Position numbers and translations under genes: made by a program. 35,277 nt of DNA from Candidatus Methanophaga sp. AG-394-G06 (GTDB lineage: Archaea; Halobacteriota; Syntropharchaeia; Alkanophagales; Methanospirareceae), in contig PRCZ01000012.1 in NCBI GenBank assembly GCA_009903405.1, positions 1 to 35,277 of the forward strand, in the 5' to 3' direction. Positions 22,669 to 29,934 of this stretch are shown here, piece after piece; positions within the stretch are counted from its first letter, which is position 1, and each line of letters begins with the position of its first letter. The notes below the pieces were generated by a model that saw only the letters and a list, made by a program, of their open reading frames with translations, was not told the DNA's origin and did no database searches.

Positions 22669-23520
22669 ATGAAAATGAGAATGATTGTTAGGCTAGTAGC
22701 CGTAGTTGCAATCGCAGCAGTCATGATGCTTTCGAGTTACGCTGTGGCAGAGCAATTGAGTCAGGCGGAAGAAGATGCGGTGTTTGCTAATGCAACAATA
22801 GATACCTACAAGTATAATTATACGTTTGACGTAGATACAACGATGGAGATGCAGGGCAGCGTAACTGGTGCAATTGACGTGATAATGGTAATCAATGGTA
22901 GTTACATAGTAAATAACACAAACAAAACGATGCCTGTTAAGACTGGTATTATGAGTATGAACACGAGTATAAGCAAAAACACGACAGGGAAGATAGCGGA
23001 GATAGTAGAAGCGGAAGCAGTGTCTGTCCGCATCAGAGACAGTCCGTACATAGTGACCCTCTGGAATCCCAAGCTGTCAGAACTATTGGATGAAATGGGA
23101 TCGCCTGAGAGCTATGAGACATTTTGGAAATCACAAGGTTTGCTGAATAACTCAGATGTGGAACTTTTAGCAGATGAGATAGTGGACGGTGCAGATTGCA
23201 ATGTGCTGAGGATCGTACCAGACACTGAAAAGTTCTGGGAGATTGTACTGAATCAATCCGAAACGTTCAGGGAATTGCAAAATCTACTCGGGTTTGATGA
23301 CAACCAGAGCATAATGACGGTATCCACAACGCAATGGATAGCAAAGGATACAGGATTCTCGCAGAAGTCACAAACGACACTGAAAACGGTGAAGAATCTA
23401 AAGGACTTTGGCGGTCCCGATACAGATGAGGAATTTACAATATCCCGGGATATCGAGATGGAAATGCAATTCAGAGATTATAACGACCCAGTATCGGATA
23501 TACAGAAGGGGCCTTTGTGA
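22669..23520 (+). CDS. Exported protein of unknown function
   Basis: The protein has 283 residues from the ATG at 22669, which has GGAGGTG six bases upstream; the in-frame GTG at 22660 lies inside that site. Residues 1-28 are a signal peptide ending in YAVA. The mature part has NxS/T sites, a repeated beta-like pattern (TYKYNYTFDVDTTMEMQGSV near the start; FTISRDIEMEMQFRDY near the end) and a middle helix region. The arrangement recalls the LolA/LprG-like half-barrel lipoproteins and archaeal DUF6612-type proteins, but no lipobox Cys is present and I cannot assign it. It stands alone with its own promoter. There is one cysteine (GADCNVLRI). Confidence 0.75.
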   Translation: MKMRMIVRLVAVVAIAAVMMLSSYAVAEQLSQAEEDAVFANATIDTYKYNYTFDVDTTMEMQGSVTGAIDVIMVINGSYIVNNTNKTMPVKTGIMSMNTSISKNTTGKIAEIVEAEAVSVRIRDSPYIVTLWNPKLSELLDEMGSPESYETFWKSQGLLNNSDVELLADEIVDGADCNVLRIVPDTEKFWEIVLNQSETFRELQNLLGFDDNQSIMTVSTTQWIAKDTGFSQKSQTTLKTVKNLKDFGGPDTDEEFTISRDIEMEMQFRDYNDPVSDIQKGPL

Positions 23521-23658
23521 TACTCCAAGCAGCTACAACTGCTGTACAAGTATTAAAAGGACTCTTTCCTCTTCTTTTATTTTTTGTGATTTCACCCCTA
23601 TCTTTCAGCTAGCTACTCAAGAAGCTTTTAGCTTGCATCCAACAAAAACAGGTTGGTT

Positions 23659-23976
23659 TCACGGTCCCTCCCGTATCATTTGGGCTCCACACTTTGGACA
23701 AGTCAGCTCGTAGCATGCGACACCTCTTTTGTGTGTCATCGTATAGCCACAGTTTGGACATATGCATTCCCCACCAACATCCCATCCCAGGCCTCTCGGC
23801 GTAACAGCGGCATAAGGTCTTGCTATCGGCGAAGGACTTGGACTTGGTGTTACTACCGTGGTAGGTGTAGAGCTTGGTGTAGGCGTAGGTGCTTTTTCAT
23901 CAATGCAGCCTGTGAACAGCACCATCACTGCGATTGCTATTATCGCTACTAATCCAACTACGCTTTTTCTTTTCAT
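23659..23976 (-). CDS. Small lipoprotein with zinc-ribbon domain
   Basis: The 105-residue protein has a lipoprotein signal (AIAVMVLFTGC, lipobox FTGC), then a Thr/Pro/Ser-rich spacer of about 35 residues, then a double CxxC knuckle: CICPNCGYTMTHKRG and, after ACYEL, TCPKCGAQMIRE. The CPNCG...CPKCG pair with an extra Cys between is typical of small rubredoxin-like/zinc-ribbon modules; placed outside the membrane it may bind zinc or iron. It has its own BRE/TATA. It converges with the exported protein at 22669-23520. No partner gene is evident. Confidence 0.82.
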   Translation of the reverse strand: MKRKSVVGLVAIIAIAVMVLFTGCIDEKAPTPTPSSTPTTVVTPSPSPSPIARPYAAVTPRGLGWDVGGECICPNCGYTMTHKRGVACYELTCPKCGAQMIREGP

Positions 23977-24002
23977 GATTAAATTCCTATTATCATTTCA
24001 GA

Positions 24003-24021
24003 GTTTAAAAGCTTTTCGGTT
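24003..24021 (-). promoter_or_regulatory. Promoter of the zinc-ribbon lipoprotein gene
   Basis: The minus strand has ACCGAAAAG followed by CTTTTAAAC. Initiation near 23990 leaves a short leader with TAGGA before the ATG at 23976. Confidence 0.5.
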
Positions 24022-24152
24022 GATTTGGTTTGGTTTGGTTTCTTTCGCTATTGGATAGATGTATAGTACGAAACTCCAACTGCCGCTTATGAAGTCCCAT
24101 AATCTTTTTCGTAGTCAAGCACATCATACAAGATATTGAATATTTATGTGGG

Positions 24153-24160
24153 TTTTATAA
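24153..24160 (+). promoter_or_regulatory. TATA box for a probably leaderless start
   Basis: TTTTATAA is centred 28 bases before the ATG at 24184, which is the spacing expected for transcripts that begin at the start codon. There is no ribosome site before that ATG. Confidence 0.4.
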
Positions 24161-24183
24161 TCCATAAGTGCAAACGGTTTCTT

Positions 24184-24933
24184 ATGCTATCGCAATTAAA
24201 CATAGCGCCTACGTTGGCGGAGTTTTTTGATGTACATCTTACTTCACAAGCACGTCCCGTAGAGCAGATACTTAAATTCGCGTATTCGCACAAACCTTCT
24301 GTAGTGCTACTAATGGTAATAGACAGCCTTGATTTTCCGTTTTATACTGAATTCGCAGAGGATCTAAGAGCGATTCACGAGCTTGTCGAACGCGATGGCA
24401 TAGTATTTGTCTGCGAGACCGTAAATAGTCCTACAACACCTGCGATTGGTTCTATCCTCACAGGCTTACGACCAGAATCACATGGGATCTTCTCGAATGA
24501 AGACGTGGGCAAATCGAAGATAAAATCCATCTTGGAGATACTCGAAGAAGCGGGTCATAAGACCGCGCTGGTACTCGAAACCGGTGGTGCGAGGCCACTT
24601 TTAGGTAAAGTGAGCTATGTATTCGGCGTTGATGACAGGGAAGATATATGTGAATATGACGAGTTGATAAAAAAGCATACCATCTCCGTGTTGAAAAGAC
24701 ATGATGTGAAGTTGGTGTTTTCTCACATCCGTGCCATTGACCGGTTCGCACATAGAGACTGGGATTTACATGCTGCTGCAAGGGAAACAGCCGAAAATAT
24801 GCGGGCGATCGCAAAGGCAATTAGCGCACAAAACGGCATGTTAGTTATTTGTGGAGATCATGAGACTCATTTTAAGGATAAGAAACAGCGGAAACTTCCG
24901 GCCACTGTGCCATTGATTGTTTGCTCTCCCTGA
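24184..24933 (+). CDS. Alkaline-phosphatase-superfamily hydrolase (phosphodiesterase/sulfatase type)
   Basis: The protein has 249 residues from MLSQLNIAPTLAEFFDV. It has the core of the alkaline phosphatase superfamily: a metal-binding VLLMVIDSLDF strand, the nucleophile region SPTTPAIGSILTGLRPESHG (Thr as nucleophile), a substrate-side VFSHIRAIDRFAHRDW, and GDHETHF near the C-terminus with Asp and His ligands. No signal peptide, so cytoplasmic. Phosphodiester or phosphonate substrates are possible; the exact activity is open. An upstream ATG at 24136 would add 16 residues covering the TATA box, so I preferred 24184. It is shorter than most family members and ends soon after the last metal motif. 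It stands alone. Confidence 0.75.
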   Translation: MLSQLNIAPTLAEFFDVHLTSQARPVEQILKFAYSHKPSVVLLMVIDSLDFPFYTEFAEDLRAIHELVERDGIVFVCETVNSPTTPAIGSILTGLRPESHGIFSNEDVGKSKIKSILEILEEAGHKTALVLETGGARPLLGKVSYVFGVDDREDICEYDELIKKHTISVLKRHDVKLVFSHIRAIDRFAHRDWDLHAAARETAENMRAIAKAISAQNGMLVICGDHETHFKDKKQRKLPATVPLIVCSP

Positions 24934-25097
24934 TGCAGGTTGTACTGATATTATCCTCAGGATCGCAACCTCTCGAAAATGAATCGTAAAAATGAAAATG
25001 GTTGCGAATGTGAGATTTATATCGGAACAACTTGTAGCGAAGCCAGATACGTTCTGTTATATGAAGTGGCGGTCCTTTGCTGCAATTGCTCGCCTCC

Positions 25098-25544
25098 TTA
25101 AAAAAGATCCTTGTCATCGAACATGGTACAATATGCGTCTTTTTCACTTACGCACCGAGTTGGACATATTTCACAAACCCTGAGTTGTTCATCCCACGCC
25201 TTTGAAATTGCATCCAGCATTTTATTAACCAGTTTGTCACTGAGATTTGAGAAATAAAATTCTACCATTTCATACGAAAAGTATACCTTTTCGATTCTAC
25301 CCGATAGTTTTTGTAAGATAATATCCTTCATCTTCTTCGATAGATAAATTGAAAAATTGGCAATAGCTTTTTCATCAATCTTATATTTCCTTAGTCGTTT
25401 TCCGAGATTTTCATTAACTTCATCGTAAATACCCATAGACAATTCATAACAAAACCAGTTTAGTTTTATTTTCTCACTCTCACTGTAATAGAATGATGTC
25501 GGTTTTATCATGCTTATTCCTGATTTGCATTCTTTTGTTTTCAT
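25098..25544 (-). CDS. Uncharacterised protein with CxxCPTRC motif
   Basis: A 148-residue soluble protein, mostly helical and charged, ending in a cysteine cluster CEICPTRCVSEKDAYCTMFD. Four Cys in this arrangement (CxxC, then C and C) could hold zinc or an Fe-S cluster. The rest is helical with no motif I recognise. AAAGG lies before the ATG and a TATA box (TTATATAAAA) at 25595-25604. It lies downstream of the HEPN/MNT pair on the same strand, separated by the folded element at 25611-25678. Coding composition looks real; function unknown. Confidence 0.65.
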   Translation of the reverse strand: MKTKECKSGISMIKPTSFYYSESEKIKLNWFCYELSMGIYDEVNENLGKRLRKYKIDEKAIANFSIYLSKKMKDIILQKLSGRIEKVYFSYEMVEFYFSNLSDKLVNKMLDAISKAWDEQLRVCEICPTRCVSEKDAYCTMFDDKDLF

Positions 25545-25594
25545 TGTTATCTTTACCTTTCATTATGTATCCAATTTAAAATATCTCACCGCCA

Positions 25595-25604
25595 TTTTAT
25601 ATAA
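25595..25604 (-). promoter_or_regulatory. TATA box of the CxxCPTRC gene
   Basis: The minus strand reads GTTATATAAAATGG. Initiation would be near 25573, about 30 bases before the start codon at 25544. Confidence 0.45.
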
Positions 25605-25610
25605 CGTTCC

Positions 25611-25678
25611 GAGCGTATCTGAAGTCCTACGAAGCAGGATTTGGGCGGAGGTGCGAAGCACCGTAGCCAGATACGCTC
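25611..25678. repeat. Folded three-stem repeat element
   Basis: The outer arms GAGCGTATCTG (25611-25621) and CAGATACGCTC (25668-25678) are perfect inverse copies. Inside lie two small hairpins: TCCT-ACGAAGC-AGGA (25625-25639) and GGTGC-GAA-GCACC (25650-25662). A partial copy of the right end (AGCCAGATACGTTCTGTTAT) lies near 25041-25060. It may be a small mobile repeat or a structured RNA or terminator at the end of the HEPN/MNT transcript. Confidence 0.55.
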
Positions 25679-25704
25679 TGTTATCGGAAGTTCTGTATTC
25701 CATA

Positions 25705-25935
25705 TTATTTATTTCTAGATGACTTTATAAATGTATCAACTTCGGACTCAAAATCGCTCCACAAATCCGGCAAATTTGTAGCAAGTGGCACTAATTTTTC
25801 TTTGTCTAACAATACTCCGTATCCGTGAATGGAGAAATGCCGAAACGCACGGTATTCATCGAGTCTCTTTGAAAGTTCAAGCGAAATTAAAATATATTCT
25901 TTTTCCGCCTGAACCTCTCGAAGTAAATCATCCAT
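25705..25935 (-). CDS. HEPN (HepT-like) protein, probably internally shortened
   Basis: The 76-residue protein has the RNase-type HEPN motif R-x4-H in RHFSIHGYG, flanked by YRAFRHF and LLDKEKLVPLATNLPDLW, as in HepT-like toxins. Family members as I know them are about 110-155 residues, with an N-terminal helix pair, a variable middle and this C-terminal part. Here the N-terminal LREVQAEKEYI runs almost directly into the C-terminal part, so about 70 residues appear to be missing in frame. The gene overlaps the MNT-type nucleotidyltransferase gene by 8 bases, the usual pairing of HEPN/MNT toxin-antitoxin loci. It may be inactive because of the deletion. Confidence 0.7.
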   Translation of the reverse strand: MDDLLREVQAEKEYILISLELSKRLDEYRAFRHFSIHGYGVLLDKEKLVPLATNLPDLWSDFESEVDTFIKSSRNK

Positions 25936-26230
25936 AGATTTTAACTTCTTTTTCTTCTATTATTCGATTAAATAATGATTTTCTAGATAAGTCTACAAGG
26001 TCTACAGGCTTAGATATACTTCTCAGTAATTCACCATAAAATTTGAAAAAGAGATTAGGTCTTATTCCTTTTACTGCTAAATCAATATCGTTAGGCTCAC
26101 TATTCCACTCTAATGATGATCCAAATAGATAAATGGCGGAAACTTTATATTTCCTTGCACACTGGGTAATAATCACTTTGTCGCTTTCACTTATCATACT
26201 TATTCGCCCGTATGCTAATATTGCTATCAT
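25928..26230 (-). CDS. MNT-family nucleotidyltransferase (HEPN/MNT antitoxin)
   Basis: A protein of 100 residues with the minimal nucleotidyltransferase core: YLFGSSLEWNSEPNDIDLAV contains GSS and the DxD metal pair. MntA-type antitoxins inactivate HEPN toxins by adding AMP to them. The C-terminal half (KPVDLVDLSRKSLFNRIIEE) is standard. The start is uncertain: ATG at 26230 overlaps the stop of a 47-codon upstream frame (ATGA), while ATG at 26197 gives MISESDKV and fits the TATA-like AAATATAAAG near 26240 better. It precedes and overlaps the HEPN gene. Confidence 0.82.
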   Translation of the reverse strand: MIAILAYGRISMISESDKVIITQCARKYKVSAIYLFGSSLEWNSEPNDIDLAVKGIRPNLFFKFYGELLRSISKPVDLVDLSRKSLFNRIIEEKEVKIYG

Positions 26231-26273
26231 TCTTTATATTTGTTTCCACAGCGCCGAATTTTCGATAACTTAG

Positions 26274-26348
26274 GTATATCCGACAGTAACGTCGTATATC
26301 CACCCAAATTAGTATTATATCGGAAACTTACTTCGTATATACCACCCT
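26274..26348. repeat. Two imperfect direct repeats upstream of the MNT gene
   Basis: GTATATCCGACAGTAACGTC with GTATATCCACCC (26274-26306) is followed by ATTATATCGGAAACTTACTT with CGTATATACCACCC (26314-26348), a period of about 40 bases. On the minus strand a 47-codon frame at 26227-26370 (starting MKISSQLKGGIYEVSF) runs through both; it could be chance, because it ends just where the MNT frame begins. They lie directly behind the recombinase remnant. Confidence 0.45.
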
Positions 26349-26359
26349 TTAGCTGACTG

Positions 26360-26540
26360 CTAATCTTCATATTCTTCAACCTCATTTTCAATATCCGAAT
26401 TCTTCATTATTAAATCTACTCCACTTTCTAAGTAAGAGGTGAGTAGCGAAACTGTGCCTTAGCGAGTGAACACTACAACTAACATCCTTATCAATACCCT
26501 CTTTTTTGATAGCATCTTCAAATATCCTTTGCACTGTTCT
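26360..26540 (-). pseudogene. Tyrosine recombinase (XerC/D-type integrase) fragment
   Basis: The frame [20 protein letters not shown] continues as [12 protein letters not shown], the hallmark catalytic box of tyrosine recombinases (His-x-x-Arg). After a frameshift LESGVDL follows in another frame and then sequence is lost, so the second His/Trp and the catalytic Tyr are absent. The upstream core-binding domain is also missing. It is the scar of an integrated element, next to direct repeats and the HEPN/MNT pair. Confidence 0.8.
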
Positions 26541-26629
26541 TTTTTAAGAAAATCTGTGTAATCGTGTGGTTATAATTTCCAGAATGACTATATTTCCGCC
26601 GTTTTCGAACCTTTATGCACCAATAACAC

Positions 26630-29185
26630 TCAAGCAGCGATAAATACACCCTCTTTCTCTGTCTTCACTATCTCGACCTCAACTAAGCCTTTACCTGGCT
26701 TGCCCCACATCCGAGACTTGAGTTCCTCGGGCTTTAGACCCACGAGCTCACCCCTTTTTTTAACGTATTCGGGCAATGAAAACCCCACCGATAGCACCAC
26801 CATATCAAACTCTTTCTCTTCCTTTTCTCCTTCAACCACGTACTGCAACCTCAAATTCTTTGTCTCTTCCAGCTCTGTAACCTTAATGTTGTGTATTTTA
26901 ATGGATTTGATATCGCCTATATCCACATAGAGTTCACGTGCAAAGATACAAGAATCCACATCACGTTCCTTTGCACTCTTTGCTTCTTGTACTAGGAATT
27001 CAAATGCGAGGGGTGAACATTTATCCTCATCCGCGTCTAAAACATGTATAAACGCTATTTCCTTTGGGATGTCACCGTCAAACGGCCTCATTATGATGCC
27101 ACCATAAGGTCCCGACTCGCTAAGCATACGTTCAAACTCAATCTGCGTAACCACGTTTGAATACCTGTATTCCCCAGGGGGGACTTTTTCCTCCATATCG
27201 GCCGCAAATATTAGCTTTTCCACTTTCAGCTCAGTTCTCTCCTCCGTCTGGTCGTATACTATTGCGTCCTGTGGACAGACCTCCGCACAGATACCGCAAC
27301 CAATACATTTCCGGCAGCTCAGGCATCTATTCGCCTCTTCGATTGCCATCTTCGCATCGTAGCCCAGCTCTTCCTCTTCAAAATTGCTTATTCGCACCTC
27401 CGCTGGAAGCTTTGGCATCTTCACCCGTTTTTGGAGCGCAATATCTTTGATCGGGAAATAATTCCTTAAAAGGTTGCTTTTTTCCCGGGCTTCGCGTTCC
27501 ACCAAATCTATTTCCGATTCGACTTTGAAATCGGCTCTTGAAAGTTTCTCGCCGCTTAGATATTCATTTATACTCAATGCCGCTTGTTTACCCGCTGCTA
27601 TCGCTTCTATCACCGTTTTCGCTCCCGTTGCTGCATCACCGCCTGCGAATATACCCGCCAGGGTTGTTCTGCCGTCCTCGAACGTGCTAATCCGTCTTCC
27701 TCCTGGTGTATCAACGCCACTGCCCTCGAGGAACTTCAAATCTGATGCTTGTCCTATCGCTGGCATCACCGTGTCCACATCAATCACAAATTCAGAACCC
27801 TCTACGGGCACCGGTCTCCGCCTACCCGTATCATCCGGCGGTCCCAACTCCATGCGGACACATTCAACCCCTTCTACTCTGCTTGAGCCCAGAATCTTCG
27901 TTGGATTCGCTAAGAATATAATCTTTATGCCTTCCTCCTCCAGTGATTCCAATTCCTCCTGTGACGCCGGCATCTCCGCTTTCGAGCGCCGATAAACGAT
28001 AAACACTTTCGAGCCTAAACGTAATACAGATCTTGCTGCATCTATCGCAACATTCCCGCCACCCACCACCACAACGCTCTTACCTATCTTCACTTCGTTC
28101 CCGAGATTAAGATTAAGGGCACGAAGGAAATCAATACCAGGTATAACGCCCTCTAAATCTTCTCCCGGAATACCCAATTTACCACTCACATGCGCACCAA
28201 CAGAAATAAAAGTTGTGTCGTAAGTTCTGCGAAGTTCTGCGAACATGTCCGTGTCAACTTCCACCTTCGTTTTGATTTCCACTCCCACGCCCCTAACAAA
28301 TTCTAGCTCGCGCTCCAGAGTCGCTCTGGGTAACCTATATTCCGGAATACCCACAGCCATCATTCCACCAACCACCGGGAGCTTCTCAAATACCGTAACA
28401 TCATATCCAAAAATTTTCAAATCGTACGCGGCACTCAGACCCGCAGGTCCGGCACCTATTATCGCTACCTTTTTTCCGGTCGTCGAAGGAACATGCTCGG
28501 GCTTTATCTCCTCGCCGTAATTCTCATAGACATAATCGGCAACAAACCTTTTCAGTTTCGCAATAGAAATGGGCTCGTCTACTAAACCCCGTTTGCACAG
28601 ATCCTCACATGGATGCGTGCAAACTCTACCTAAAACACCTGGAAAAGGTACTTTCTCTCTTATTAGGTCATAAGCTTCCTTGAATTTGCCGTCTGCAATA
28701 AATCCAGCATAGCCCCTAATGTCCAGGCTGACCGGGCAAGTAGCTTGACAGAATGGCGTTTCCCGCTCTATCGCATACGAGAGTGCATCCTCTGGTGTAT
28801 ATATTGCATTCCTGTTGCTTAACCATCCGTTGCACCTGTCTGGAGATGTAACCGGGCACACCTTCCAACACTCGCCGCACGAATCGCATTTTGTCTCATC
28901 AATTCTAATCGGCTTCCTTCGTATACTCACCTTGAAGCTGTGATCCTCCTCTTTCATTCTTTCGATTACCGAATTGGTAAATACGTGAATCATCTCATTC
29001 TCTTTTATCTGCTCTATAAGGGGCGATAAAATATCGAAAGGATGTTTTCCCTCTACCAAATGGAGCTTAGAAAAAAAACCGCCGATATTCGGCGTCCTCA
29101 AAACAAAAAAGACCTCTTCTTCTTTGGCACAGTCTAAAGCAGCCTTTAATCCTGCGTAGCCTCCCCCTATAACCAAAACACTCAT
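26630..29185 (-). CDS. HdrA-like / GltD (NfnB-like) fusion iron-sulfur flavoprotein
   Basis: An 851-residue cytoplasmic redox protein. Residues 1-90 have an HdrA-type FAD site (VLVIGGGYAG) but no N-terminal CHCG segment. Residues about 100-120 hold a ferredoxin cluster (CDSCGECWKVCPVTSPDRC). Residues about 148-205 are the GltD/NfnB N-terminal cluster domain (CQATCPVSLDIRGYAG, CTHPCEDLCKRG). Residues about 240-560 are an FAD (IIGAGPAGLSAAYDL) and NADPH unit (VVGGGNVAIDAARSVLRLGS, VYRRSKAEMPA, with the basic pair that favours NADPH). Near 630 is a second ferredoxin (CRKCIGCGICAEVCPQD), then an HdrA-like C-terminus. It overlaps the MvhD gene by 4 bases and closes the Hdr operon. It likely passes electrons between NAD(P)H and the HdrA/MvhD wire; direction unknown. 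Confidence 0.88.
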   Translation of the reverse strand: MSVLVIGGGYAGLKAALDCAKEEEVFFVLRTPNIGGFFSKLHLVEGKHPFDILSPLIEQIKENEMIHVFTNSVIERMKEEDHSFKVSIRRKPIRIDETKCDSCGECWKVCPVTSPDRCNGWLSNRNAIYTPEDALSYAIERETPFCQATCPVSLDIRGYAGFIADGKFKEAYDLIREKVPFPGVLGRVCTHPCEDLCKRGLVDEPISIAKLKRFVADYVYENYGEEIKPEHVPSTTGKKVAIIGAGPAGLSAAYDLKIFGYDVTVFEKLPVVGGMMAVGIPEYRLPRATLERELEFVRGVGVEIKTKVEVDTDMFAELRRTYDTTFISVGAHVSGKLGIPGEDLEGVIPGIDFLRALNLNLGNEVKIGKSVVVVGGGNVAIDAARSVLRLGSKVFIVYRRSKAEMPASQEELESLEEEGIKIIFLANPTKILGSSRVEGVECVRMELGPPDDTGRRRPVPVEGSEFVIDVDTVMPAIGQASDLKFLEGSGVDTPGGRRISTFEDGRTTLAGIFAGGDAATGAKTVIEAIAAGKQAALSINEYLSGEKLSRADFKVESEIDLVEREAREKSNLLRNYFPIKDIALQKRVKMPKLPAEVRISNFEEEELGYDAKMAIEEANRCLSCRKCIGCGICAEVCPQDAIVYDQTEERTELKVEKLIFAADMEEKVPPGEYRYSNVVTQIEFERMLSESGPYGGIIMRPFDGDIPKEIAFIHVLDADEDKCSPLAFEFLVQEAKSAKERDVDSCIFARELYVDIGDIKSIKIHNIKVTELEETKNLRLQYVVEGEKEEKEFDMVVLSVGFSLPEYVKKRGELVGLKPEELKSRMWGKPGKGLVEVEIVKTEKEGVFIAA

Positions 29186-29934
29186 TCAACACCCTCCCTT
29201 GTATTTGCAATATAAGTTGGTGTATTATCTCGTATCTCATGAATTTCTATCAGTTCATGCCTTTTCAAATCCAGAATGCGTCTGAACACCACGTTTGGCT
29301 TCAAATTCAGCTCAGATGCTATTTCTTTCACAGACATCGGCTTCTTTAACTTCAATAGTATCCTCTTCGATTCATAATCCTCCTGCACCATATCCCCTAG
29401 CAATCTATCCATCTCATGCATTGTAAAAACTTCTCCGTACTTGTTACCATCCTCCAGCAGTTCCCGCTCTTTTGTTGCCAATATCCTCAACTTATAATCA
29501 GCAGCAGCTATACATGCCGCTTCCAGTTCCTCTTTTTCACATTTAACAGGGCCTAACTCTTTTATCTCTTCCGTAAACACCCTAATAACCTCTGCAAATC
29601 GTTCGCCCTCACTTGCACTTACCCATTCCAATCTTAACCTTTCCGGTTCAACTCCCGCCGCCTTTAACAATCTCTTCGCCATCTCGATCTTCTTCTCTGC
29701 ATAATAATTCCCTTCCAGGTAATGGCATTCCCCAAGATGGCAACCACCTATAAACACGCCATCCGCACCGTATAGGAACGTATCCAGGATAAGCTCCGGA
29801 TCAACTCTTCCACTACACATCACTCTTATTATCCTTATATTCGGTGGATAGTGAAAGCGAGAGACACCAGCCAAATCCGCACCCGCATAACAGCACCAAT
29901 TGCACATAAAACCGATTAATTTCACCTCGTCCAT
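29182..29934 (-). CDS. mvhD: MvhD-type [2Fe-2S] electron carrier with C-terminal winged helix
   Basis: The protein has 250 residues. The first 135 are MvhD (FlpD-like): MCNWCCYAGADLAG, RVMCSGRVDP, and GCHLGECHYLEGN with the five cysteines of the [2Fe-2S] site that hands electrons to HdrA. Typical MvhD is about 140 residues; here a linker (135-190) and a winged-helix-like domain follow (KKPMSVKEIASELNLKPNVV, FRRILDLKRHELIEIHE). The start codon overlaps the HdrA stop (TAATG) and the end overlaps the next gene (ATGA), so translation is coupled. No MvhA/G hydrogenase subunits are present; the electron donor is probably F420 or NAD(P)H through the neighbours. The extra domain might bind DNA or a partner protein. 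Confidence 0.9.
   Translation of the reverse strand: MDEVKLIGFMCNWCCYAGADLAGVSRFHYPPNIRIIRVMCSGRVDPELILDTFLYGADGVFIGGCHLGECHYLEGNYYAEKKIEMAKRLLKAAGVEPERLRLEWVSASEGERFAEVIRVFTEEIKELGPVKCEKEELEAACIAAADYKLRILATKERELLEDGNKYGEVFTMHEMDRLLGDMVQEDYESKRILLKLKKPMSVKEIASELNLKPNVVFRRILDLKRHELIEIHEIRDNTPTYIANTREGVE

Noticed and set aside
24872-25147. 91-codon minus-strand frame between the phosphatase-like gene and the CxxCPTRC gene
   Set aside because: It overlaps the ends of two better-supported genes and its translation looks random.
25611-25678. tRNA-like cloverleaf
   Set aside because: Stem lengths and loops do not fit a tRNA; there is no anticodon arm of seven bases, no T-loop GTTC and no CCA-proximal acceptor stem.
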